Shown here in pieces: positions 24,101 to 36,912 of a stretch of 64,000 nucleotides of DNA; position 1 is the stretch's first letter; each line of letters begins with the position of its first letter. This stretch comes from Tetradesmus obliquus (taxonomy: Eukaryota; Chlorophyta; Chlorophyceae; Sphaeropleales; Scenedesmaceae). The stretch lies in the NCBI GenBank assembly GCA_030272155.1, contig CP126193.1, positions 62,001 through 126,000 of the forward strand, read 5' to 3'. The notes below the pieces were generated by a model, which did no database searches, had not been told where the DNA came from, and saw only the letters and a program-made list of their open reading frames with translations. The position numbers and the translations under genes were made by a program.

Positions 24101-24563
24101 TGTCGGTCAGGAAGCCTGGCTTGCGCCTGAGCTGGGCGTCAAAGAGCAGCTGGGCTGGCTGCGGGGGCTGTCACAGTTGAGGCAGCTGCGACTTGCCGGC
24201 GTGATGCTAGGGCGCAGCAAACTTGCAGGAACCGGCAGCAACAGCAGCAGTGCAGACAGCAGTAGAGGCTTGCAGGACAGGGGTGCTGCAGCCGGCAAGA
24301 GCAGCAGCAGCAAGGCGGGCAGCGGCAGTCTGGTGCCTGCTGTCAAGGGGCTTGGCAACGGGCTTGCAAGTGCGGGCAGTGGCAGCAACTCTGGCGTCAG
24401 CAAGGCGGCAGTGGCAAATGCTGCTGTGCCTGTTGCTGCTGTTGGCGTTGTGTTGGACCCTGCAGCAGCAGCCGCACGAGACCTGCTGGTGTCCGTGTCC
24501 TTGGAGGAGCTGCGGCGCTGGCTCAGCCAGATGCTGCCTTACTGCAGAGTATGGCTGGACTGA
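21141..24563 (+). CDS. F-box / leucine-rich-repeat protein
   Basis: Three exons (21141-21389, 21617-22349, 22681-24563) join in phase to 954 residues. The F-box spans the first splice junction: DPLLLVALH at the end of exon 1, then SRPRLLSIDDLLACRCVCKQ and WRQRL in exon 2. The rest carries scattered LRR-like segments, for example LTQLQQLSYLRLQHT, LSSMQRLTELQLSSQG, LTALQQLQLVQLDEP, LKSLRDLSLVEG, WCNLRRLELVEGR, LQELRLDSLAGI and LSQLRQLRLAGVML. They are separated by Ser/Gly/Gln low-complexity inserts. F-box proteins recruit targets to SCF ubiquitin ligases, with the LRRs as substrate reader; the substrate cannot be inferred. The N-terminal 70 residues are Lys/Gln-rich and disordered. Many chlorophyte F-box/LRR paralogues show the same insert-riddled pattern. 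Confidence 0.75.
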
Positions 24564-25543
24564 GCGGCACCTTTCCTGTTGCGTGGTTGCCAGGCGCTGC
24601 TGTATTCGCTGGTATGCTGCTCATCCACGATATGCTGCTCATCCGCGATTTTTCTGTACAGTTGCTGGCTACCATATACGGCAAGACAGTGCTGTGTTCG
24701 GTGGTCTGTGCACGGCAGCAGGGGATGTGCTATGACATGCAGGACTTGAGAGCATGGCAAGCACCTCAGTGCTGGATGACGTGTTTTGTGTAGTTTGTAT
24801 GCGTTGACACTGTGTTGTGTAGCAGGCTTCATGTTAATTTCCTTTTGTCAGCAGTGTTGGAGTGTGGGTTCTGAAACTACGCCAGAGGAAGGCCAGCTAC
24901 CTGAAGGCCAGCGTAAGGCATCTGCTTTGCAGCAAATTCAAAGGTTCAGCCACCGTTGGTGATAGTAATGTGTAAGGCTGCAACATTTCATTCTGCAATT
25001 CTTTATACTGCGTTATGTATGTTTTGGGATGCAGGTCGGGCCTCCGAGCTCGAAAAGCAGCAGAGAAGGTGTTCTGTGCTGCTGTGTCAGAAACGAGACC
25101 GAATCGCGCGATTCGAATAGAATCAATATTACTTACAGTGTTTAAGTTGATGTTGATGCACGGTTTGTCGTATGTACAGAGCCCTGCTACAGTCAGAACA
25201 CCAGTGTATCTGTCACTGCGTTAAGCCCGCGTCATGCCCCCTGGCCTGGTCATCGTGTAAGCATTTACGCCGTTTGACGAGCTGCTGGTATACTGTGGAT
25301 GCTGGCTGTAGCACAGGACCGTTGCAAACCCTAGCATGCCTGCTTGCCCTAGGCGTTCGATGGCGACTGCTCTGCAGCTGGAAGCAGCCATCTCGTCCTG
25401 AATTTTGAATCACTAAGTCACAGCTAGAATGTTACTGGCGCCGTGCGCGTGTGATTCTATAGTACTGGCGTAAAGTGGTAGTGCCGGGTACTGCTGCTTT
25501 TCTTTCAGCGCCGACCAGCAAGCGTCCGCGCTAGCTCGCAAAT
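24564..25543. other. Intergenic stretch upstream of the GT2-GH9 gene
   Basis: No gene seen. A TGTAA near 24970 may end the F-box transcript. A perfect 16-bp palindrome lies at 25100-25115, about 430 bases ahead of the synthase start codon, in a region of lower GC content that probably includes its promoter. Confidence 0.4.
25100..25115. promoter_or_regulatory. Perfect 16-bp palindrome CGAATCGCGCGATTCG
   Basis: The sequence equals its own reverse complement. It sits between the F-box gene end and the synthase start, so it could be a protein-binding site for a dimer. No factor is assigned. Confidence 0.3.
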
Positions 25544-28500
25544 ATGGTACAAGACATGGACTCTGGTCCCACTTTGCGGCCCATCGCCACTCGGCCGCGT
25601 ATGCCATCTTCCACAGGAGATGCAGTACCTGCTGCTCTGCCAACATCACCAGCAGCAGACAGGACCCCAAAAGTTGGACACCTCAACCTTGATGACAGCC
25701 CAGCAGGCACAACAGCAGCAGCAGGCTCCAGCTCCAGCTCCTCTACACCATGGGGCCGGCTCTTCACCAGCACAAGCCACATGATGGGCTTCTCCCCTAG
25801 GCTCAGCGTTGGTGCTAGCAGCAGCAGTGAGGGCAGCAGGTGAATGCCGTGCTCCTGCAAGACACGGCTGCCGTGTCATGCCTTGCAGGCATCTGCTACC
25901 GTATGGCATGCTGCAGTACAGCACGTGAAGCAGAGGTACTTCAGCGGCTGCTTACCTGCGTGGAGCCTGCAGGCCAACTGCATTACCTTACAAATGTTGC
26001 TTCCACAGAAAATCCCCAAATTGACGCCCTGCACCCATTAACGACACGCACTAGCTTGCAGTGTGCATAGTAAGCTACGTTATTCGCTCAACGCTTTCTG
26101 CCCCGCCGCCGCACACTGCAACAGCAACATCAGCACTCCAGTCAGGCGCAAGAAGCACCACCACCAAGAAGCGCAACGTGGCAGCATCCTTGCGTATCCT
26201 GCAGGCTCAGCTGCTGCACGCGCGCGTGGTACATCAGCGGCAGGATTGGGGCCTGCAGGGGAGATGCTGGGCAAGCAGGGCCTGGCCCTGAAGCAGCCAC
26301 TGGTGAGCTGCGCTGTACCTCTTGCAGGACTGCAGTTAGGACCTGCTCTTCATAGTGGCTATGCCAACTGCTATGGCAGCCTGCTTGGTCAGGCTGACAC
26401 ACAGAGCAGTGTTCAACAAGTTTCCTGCACCATCCACCAACACAAACATAATGTGTTCATTCATCAGCAAATTGGCGTTGCTGGTAAGCAACTGTGCTGC
26501 TGTTGAATGCCATGCTGCTGTTTGCAGGAAACCAGCCAGGAAGAGTATGCAGATACAGGTGTCAAGGCGCGCATCCCCCGCGATGAGCGCCCTGTGACAA
26601 AGCACTGGAACCCAGTGGGCCTGGTCATCTGCCTGTTCTACATCGCTGCGGCCATCTACTACTTTGTGATACGTGCCACGCGCACACTGGACATGGGCTA
26701 TCCAGGGTGAGTGGCTTTCAAGCAGCAGCAACTAAGGCACCTGGTTGCAGGACGCCATGTCGTGGAATTGTCAGCACAGGCAATGGTTTCCTGCAAGCAG
26801 CGGCAGGGCCCTAATATAGCAAATTGGTACGAAACCATGGTAAGGCATCCAGAGTGCGCCACCTGGGCAGAACAGGGCTGACAATGCATTCGCCATGCAA
26901 AGTCAGTCCTGCAAGAAGGCTCTTCTTCTCCTGCAAGCATTGAACGAGTTGAACACAGATGTGGGCAAGCAAGTCACACAAGTCATTACTGCATGCACAG
27001 CTGCCCTATTCAGATGCATGCTGTGTACTCACCTTGAGCTGCTCGATGTGCCGATGTTGCCTGCTGCAGCTATGGTGGGTTGGTGCTGGCGATAGAGGTC
27101 ATTCTTTCCACAGCAACATTCGGCTATGCAGTACTGCTCATCAAGCACACTCGCTCAAAGCGAACCAAGGGCCTGCCCATCAGCAAGAAGGGCGCATTGC
27201 CGCCAAACTTGGAGCAGTTACAGTTTCATGTGCGCGTGCTGATCCCTTGCTACAAGGAAGCAACGGATCTTGTGAAGGAGACTGTGCTGGGTGCGCTGAA
27301 GGCGCCGCTACCCAAAGACACACTCCGCACGGTGTATCTTTGCGATGATGGCAAGGATCCCTCAAAAGAAGCAATGGTGCGTGAGCTGAACAAGGAGTGG
27401 GGCTGCCTGGAGTATGTCAGTGGCCGCACGCGCGATCCAAAAGGTGCGTTGTTCTACGGGGTTGATGTGTTGGGAAAGGCAGCGGCAGCTGCATGCACTT
27501 GCTTCAGTGGTCCAGGCTCCTCCCATTGCAGCACTGGCTGTGGTGGGTTGCTATGACAGCAGCAGGAGCAGCGGCAAGGGTAGGGGTGTCATCATGAGCT
27601 GCATAGTTTGACCTGCAGCACCCAGGATATGGCGATGGCAGTTGCTGCAGTAGCTCTACTGTCCTGTGACCGCAAAGTCTTTGTGTGCTGCCATGTTGCT
27701 TTTTTGACATAGGCGAAACCAACGGCAAGTCCAACAACCTGAACCACTGCCTGACGAAGTTTATCTACAAGGACTACCACCCCTGCAATCCGCAGGGACC
27801 TAAGATCCCCAAAACTGAGGTGGGTGTGCAGGTGTCTGCATCCTTCATAGCATGCTTCAACTTCTGCTGATGTGTAAAGAACAGCACTGCTGTTTGAATC
27901 CATGCTTGTGCACCCCGTGATACGTTGGCACTGTCAAACACCGGCTGCAATAACCATATCCTAACTGTGCTGTTCCTACTGCATACAAATGCAGGTGATG
28001 GTCGTGTTTGACGCTGACATGGTGGCCCGGCCCAACTTCTTCACCAAAATCCTGGAAGTCATGCAGGACGATGACTGCGCACTGTGCCTCACCCCCCAGG
28101 GCTTCAACAACGTAGATGCCCAGTGCGACATCTTCAACAATCTCAATTTATCGTTTTGGGAGTACATGTTGCCAGGTGAGCAGGCATACCCAATCTGTGA
28201 CTCAGCCGCAAGTGGGTTTTAAAATTGTCAGCACCATCAATTTCAAACAGAAGTTCTGCACATCCAGATATCTGCAGCACTAACCAGCTGGTGCTTGCTT
28301 CTGCAACAAGTCCTTTGCTGTGCTGCCTGGTCATTTCCACCTGAAGGTGGTTGTATGTGCGTCCTGGCACCATGTCAGACACAAATCCTCACCTGGTATG
28401 CCTGGTGCTGCAAATCTTGGCCTTGCAGGAACGGACGCATTGGGCTACATTGCGTGTACTGGAACCAACTTCTGCCTGCGGTGCTACCCTCTCGCTGATT

Positions 28501-31500
28501 GCGGTTGGTTCCCGACCTTCACCATCACTGAGGTAAGAAGAATGATGGGTTTAAGCACCAGGTGCCCAATGTTCCAAACACTCTGTGTCAGGCTGGTGTC
28601 TGTTGTTGCAGCTTATTGGTAATGGTCACCCAACACTGTTGCATCGCTCCAGCAATTTATTACATATCAGCTGCTTGTGCTCCTGATCATACTGGCAGGA
28701 CTACTGCCTGGGCATGCTCATGAAGGCCAAGGGCTACAAGGCAGGCTACCTGAACGAGTACCTGGCAGTTGGCGAGGCCCCAGAGGAAGTGCGCAACGTG
28801 TTCAGGCAGCGCTCACGCTGGTGCAAGGGCCAGATGCAAGTAAGTGTATCCGGCAGCGCAGTACAGAGTGATGAATGTTGTCCCACACACTGTGATGCAT
28901 GGTAGGCAACCAGCTGCGGCTGTCAGAACGTTCGTTGCCATGCTTCATGTTTGCACCAGGTGAGAGTAAGCCCTCGCAGTGCGTGAGACCCTGGGGAATT
29001 GCACTGCCATTGTTGTAAGGCCTGCATCTGCAGGGATGTGCCTTTCATGAGCTTCAAACGGCTTTGTGTGCTGCCAGCAAGATTGTCACTGCAGTAACTA
29101 TTATGTTATGTTTTGACCCACTGCAGGTTTTATTTTCCAAGCACTGTCCGCTGTTTAACACGGGCCTCACGCTGGGCATGCGCCTGCTGTACACCTCAGT
29201 CACCTGGAATTACATCACCAACAGCCTGGCGGTGCCTTGCTCAGTGCTGGTGCCCTTCATCGCCCTGTTCTTTGGCATCTACCCTTTGGTGCTCAACCGC
29301 GATTTTGCGCTCGCCAGCACTCTGTACTACGCGGCATCAACAATGGTCACCATGGTGCGGAGCGTTTGTTCAGCGCTGCAGATGCATGCTTTCCCCTTGC
29401 ATCATGTTCCTTCTTCAACCACCTTGTCCGTGTGGTGTCCACTGTGCTTTCACTGTGACAGCTGCCTGCCCCTGATGCACACTCTTGTCACAACATACAC
29501 CGTGTAAGGATAAAGACAGCTGCCAGGTAGCGCACATGATGTCTGACCACCTGGCGCTGACCATGTACATTGTTTACAGTTTGCTGCTCTGCCCTGCCGC
29601 CTGGTCTGTTCCTGCAGTACTGCACCGACCGCAAGCACCTCAAGCCGCTCTGGTTCTGCATCGTTTCCTGCCACCTGTTATGGTTCACCTTCACCAAAGC
29701 AGTGTTCAACGTGCTGTTCAAGAAGATGGTGGGCAGGGTAGTGGTGTTCAAGTCCACCAAGAAGAAGGGCGAGGACGATGGCAGGGGTGATGGCAAGCGA
29801 CGCTGGTTTGCGCCACCTCGGAACATTGGAGACATGGAAGGCACACTGGATGCCTGGGTGCTGCTGCTGAGCTTCAGCATCTCTGCGCTGACTGCAATCA
29901 TGGGTGTGTTTCAAATCATCGACCAGCCATACACAGCACAGGGGCAGTTCCGCTTCTTCCTGGCACTCTCCATCTTCTGGGCCCTCTACAACATGATCCC
30001 GCCTGCGCTGTTCATCTTCTACTGCTACAACAAGGGGCGGCTGTTTGAGGACTTCTGCTCCTTCTGTATCACAGCCTCATTCCTGCTGGGCATCGGAGGC
30101 ACAGTGTGTACATGGCTGGTACCAGGTAGGCACAGCAGGAAGTGTGGGGATGCTGTGGCTAACCTGCATGTTGCTAAGACCTTTCTTCTGGTGCGCGTCT
30201 TACAATGCTCTTGCAACATTGTGCACCTGCAGATGACTACAACATGGGCCAAGTGCTCAGTGTGTCCCTGCAGTTCTTTGAGGCACAGGTGAGCTGCTGG
30301 CAGGTGCATGCCTAAGCTTCCCAGCAGGCGGCTGCATCAACTCCCGTCAACATCGCAGCACACAAACAGCCGCATGCATGCAGCCATCAGAACGGTGATG
30401 CAAGACCGACAGTCCGGGATACAGCTGGGATGATCAACCAATTTAGCAGTCACACAGCCCGTGCTTGTACTTCGTCCTGATCTGGCTTTGTTTGTGCCTG
30501 CAGCGGTCTGGCAAGTTGCCCAGAATTTCAAACACCCCTTGGCGCGGTGATTCTGGCCTGTGGGATTCTGTGCTGCTGCCCAATGGCAAGAACTACTCTC
30601 TGATTGGTGGATGGTATGACGATGGTGAGTTGCACAGCAGCAGGCACTATGCCTGTGTCTGCGTCATGGGCGACTGTCATTGGCAAGTGGTACGTTGTTT
30701 ATCGCTGGGCAACAGAAGGCGCTATCTGGTTTAGAAGCAGCCTCAGAGAACTACTGCACAGCCTCTCAGTCAACAATGCTGGCCATGGAAAGCTTGTAAA
30801 AGCCGCCATTCTGCACTCCTCTGTGACAACATTGACCAACGCCAATCCGTATATGCGCCATGCTGCACCGCAGGGGGCATGCTCAAGCTGAGCTACAGCA
30901 CTGCCTTCACAGTATCCATGCTGAGCTGGGCATACTACGAGTTCAAGGGTGGTTACAAGGCTGCCAGCAGCGTGGACTTTGGTGCCAACACCATCCGCTG
31001 GGGTGCAGACTACCTCATGAAGGCGGCAGCGCTCAACGTCACCAGCGGCGGCGTTGCAGTGCCGCCCATCTTTGTCGCACAGGTGGGTCATATCAACCTT
31101 TCCATGTGTCACTGTGAACCGCGCCACAGTAAGCAAACATGCTCGTTTCTATGTTGTGCAGCATGCATCAACTGCTCAGTCATGACCCCGTGCAGGCACT
31201 CTTTGATGCCCATCCTGCTCTGCTTCTGCTTCTCCTGCAAACCTGTGTGCTGCTGCTTAGGTGGGCGACATGACCAAGGACACCGCCTACTGGGGCTCAC
31301 CAGAGCGCTGCATGCTTGCACGCCCTGCCACCTACCTCTCCTCCGCGCGCCCCGGCACGGATGTGATGGCCATGTCTGCGGCTGCACTGGCTGCAGCAGC
31401 CGTGGCGATCCAGGATGAGTCGATGGAGGTGGCTGACATGTACCTGGCTGAGGCCATGGGCATCTACAAGCTGGCATTGCAGTGGCCAAAAGGATACTAC

Positions 31501-32548
31501 GCCAATTATGTGGAGAGCGGCAAGCGCTACCCATCAGTGTCTATGTATGATGACCTGGCGTATGCTGCAGCCTGGCTGTACACAGCGACAGGTCAGCAGT
31601 CCTACTTGGACAGCGCAGTCAAGTTTTACAGCCAGCACACATCAGCAGAGCGTCACGTAAGCGCCAACCTATACATGTTCAACTACGAGAACGTGGTTCC
31701 AGCACTGGACCTGCTGTTATACAAGGCCACCGGAGACCAAGCGTACAAGCAGAATGTGCAGGGCTTTGTGAAGGAGTGGATGAACACACACTCAGCATCA
31801 GGTGATGTGTACTACACACCGCGCGGCCTGGCGAAGGCAGAGCCTGAAGGGCTGCTGCAGCACACTGCGAACGCAGCGTTCTACACGCTGCTGGCTGCCA
31901 AGGACGTGCTGGACAAGAAGAAGTTCATGCTCTATGCGTGCTGGGCGCGCGGCCAGATTGGCTACATGGTGGGAGATGCTGGGCGCTCTTATGTGACAGG
32001 TGAGCACTGGATGGCACGGGTCGTGGTGGCGTGCGCAACGTGATTGGTCCAGTCAGGTTCGACAGCATGTAACAACAGCATCTGTTGCGCCATCAATGTT
32101 GTGCATGCTTTTCGTCGCGATGGCCGCCTTCTTGTGCGCTGTGCTGATGCATCTGCTGCAATGTGCGCCGCGCTCTGCAGGTTATGGAGCCAGCCAGGCG
32201 CACAAGACCCCGCACAAGGCCGCCTCCTGCCCGCCTGCTGACGTGGCCGACTGCACCTGGGAGTCCGCCTACTACACCACAGACCCCAACTACCACACGC
32301 TGCGTGGCGGCCTGGTGGGCGGGCCCGATGACAGCGACATGTGGTCTGACGACCGTGACATGGGCAATGCAGCCAACACAGTTGGCTTGCTGAACAGTGC
32401 TGGCTTCTCTGCAGCAGTGGCGGGGCTGGTGCAGTTTGATATCAACATGGCCAAGTGCATGCAGGGCAATGGCTTGATCCAAACCCTGATGCTGAAGTCC
32501 ACGGGGCTGCCGCCTGCATCTGGTCAGCGCTGGTGGCAGGGCATGTGA
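25544..32548 (+). CDS. Fusion of GT2 cellulose-synthase-like enzyme with a GH9 (cellulase-family) domain
   Basis: Fifteen exons join in phase at GT-AG sites to 1262 residues: 25544-25839, 26125-26302, 26528-26706, 27070-27443, 27713-27819, 27995-28175, 28429-28532, 28699-28839, 29127-29354, 29618-30125, 30233-30288, 30504-30624, 30874-31082, 31261-31999, 32181-32548. Residues 1-185 are polar and disordered. Membrane helices lie near 188-206 and 221-242. The GT2 catalytic core has CDDG (309-312), NGKSNNLN, DAD (384-386), TED (472-474) and QRSRW (510-514), all the motifs of processive beta-glycan synthases. More helices follow near 541-595, 607-626, 676-697, 707-731 and 742-763. From 766 the sequence is GH9: FFEAQRSGKLP, WRGDSGL, GGWYDDGGMLKL, FTVSMLSW, IRWGADYLMKA, DDLAYAAAWLYTATG, QIGYMVG, GGPDDSDMWSDDR. 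The catalytic Asp and Glu of GH9 are replaced (see findings). It probably makes a cell-wall beta-glucan or mannan at the plasma membrane or Golgi; the product is not determined. Exon 2's acceptor is the least certain. Confidence 0.88.
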
Positions 32549-33170
32549 GCACAATCGGACGGGTCTGTTGATTTAGCGGGTGTGGGTGCAGTCAGCAGTG
32601 CAGCTGTGTGAGCTGGGAATGCTTCAGTTCCAGTGGGCTGTATGCATAGCGTGCACAGCACGTTGGCTGCATTAAGTGAGTGCATTGCTGGCCTGCATTG
32701 CAACAACTTGACTACCATTCTTTGATTGTTGGACTCTAGGGGGATGTCTGCTGCACCCCTGTCGTGGCTGCGGCATTGGTGGTTCTTGACACAGTTCTGG
32801 TTTCATAATATTGGTATGAGGGATGCTATCGAGCTTCATCCATGTGCATTCAATGCGTGCGTTAGAGGCCAGCCGTGCTTGTTTGTGCACCATGGCATGG
32901 TAGCACTGCAGGTTACATAATGTAACATGACGCAACATGCAGTGGCAGTTTGGCACCCTCATGTTCTCATGCATCTTGCATGGCAGGTGCGTACCCAAGA
33001 ACATCACTTTCACTTTAATCTGGTACCAACAGCACACATAACTCAACGTCAAGAAGGGAGGCCAACAAGCCCTGCTGGTGTGCTGCTGCTTCGTAACCTG
33101 TTTTGGTCGTAAATCAAAGCGACGGTTTCAAAGTAGGGGAAATATTGTGAAGTAGTCTTAACCTGCACAG
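32549..33170. other. Intergenic stretch between synthase and DIM1
   Basis: No gene seen. It holds the 3' UTR of the GT2-GH9 gene and, near its right end, the promoter and 5' UTR of DIM1. A TTACA/TGTAA palindrome lies at 32913-32925. Confidence 0.45.
32913..32925. terminator. Palindromic TTACATAATGTAA, likely poly(A) signal
   Basis: The plus-strand TGTAA at 32921-32925 is 373 bases after the synthase stop and is the likely poly(A) signal. The inverted TTACA just before it makes the site readable on both strands. Confidence 0.35.
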
Positions 33171-35993
<2,823 letters not shown>

Positions 35994-36912
35994 GGGCGGC
36001 AGCAGCGGCTGCGGTGTGGTGTGGTGTGCAGTGCTGGGGCTGCGGCTGGTGTGTGGGGCGCGCTGTTGTGGTGTGCGTTCTGTTGTGATTTGAGGGAACC
36101 TGCTGGCCTGTGTCAGTGTGGCAGCTGTTGCTGTGCTGCCGGCAGCGGGTGGTGGTAGCTGTGCGCTCTATGTTTGCGACATTGTTTCTTCTGTTGCTGC
36201 TTGTTGCTGATGCTGCCTGGCAGGCTGCTGCTTTTGCTTGGCCATTGCGTTGCGGCCAAGTACGTTGCCTGATGGCGCAGCGCTTGATCGGAAATTGTCC
36301 AGGGCGTGATGCTTGCTGGCTATCAGCTAGAGCAGGTTTGGTCATCGCTAGAGCAGGTTGCTGTAGCCAGCTGTCCGGGGTCGCCTCTGAGCTGCAGTGG
36401 GGGTTGCTGGCGAGCTGTCCTGCTGCAGGTCAAGTTTCCTGGCCATTCAATGGCCGTAGAGGTTTCATGGATTGCAGGCGGTGCTGCTTCTGGCAATGTA
36501 ACATCCCAGCTATGCTTGATGTAATACCCCAGCTATGCTTGGTTGCCGCTCACTCATGCAGAGATGATGAAGGATAGCAGTTACACTTCGAATGATGAAA
36601 GCGCTCGTGTATCATACACGAGCCTACGTAGGCATGTCAGCTGCAGCAATCCACAGACCTTTACAGGTGCAAGGCTGAGCTCCTGGCGCCCACCCAGTCA
36701 CTCGGCCTCAGTGAGGCACAACAGACGCAAACAGGGTGCAAGATCCTTTGCATGGCGTCTCGCACACTCATAGTGGCTGCAGCCCCAGCTGCACTGCCGC
36801 CGGCCCAGCCGCTGACTGACCCGCTGACTGTCAGCTGCCAGCTGCGCGACTGCAGCAGCACCATGCGCACACGCCCCCCCCCCCCCAGTGCTGCGCCTGA
36901 TGCGCCCGGCCG
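35994..36912. other. Convergent intergenic region between DIM1 and MAPR genes
   Basis: No gene seen. It holds both 3' UTRs. TGTAA for DIM1 occurs near 36496; TTACA (minus-strand TGTAA) at 36661-36665 is a plausible signal for the MAPR gene. A near-perfect hairpin lies at 36603-36623 between the two. Confidence 0.5.
36603..36623. repeat. 10-bp perfect inverted repeat with 1-base centre
   Basis: Arm GCTCGTGTAT at 36603-36612 is the reverse complement of ATACACGAGC at 36614-36623. It sits between the poly(A) signals of two convergent genes. Confidence 0.6.
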
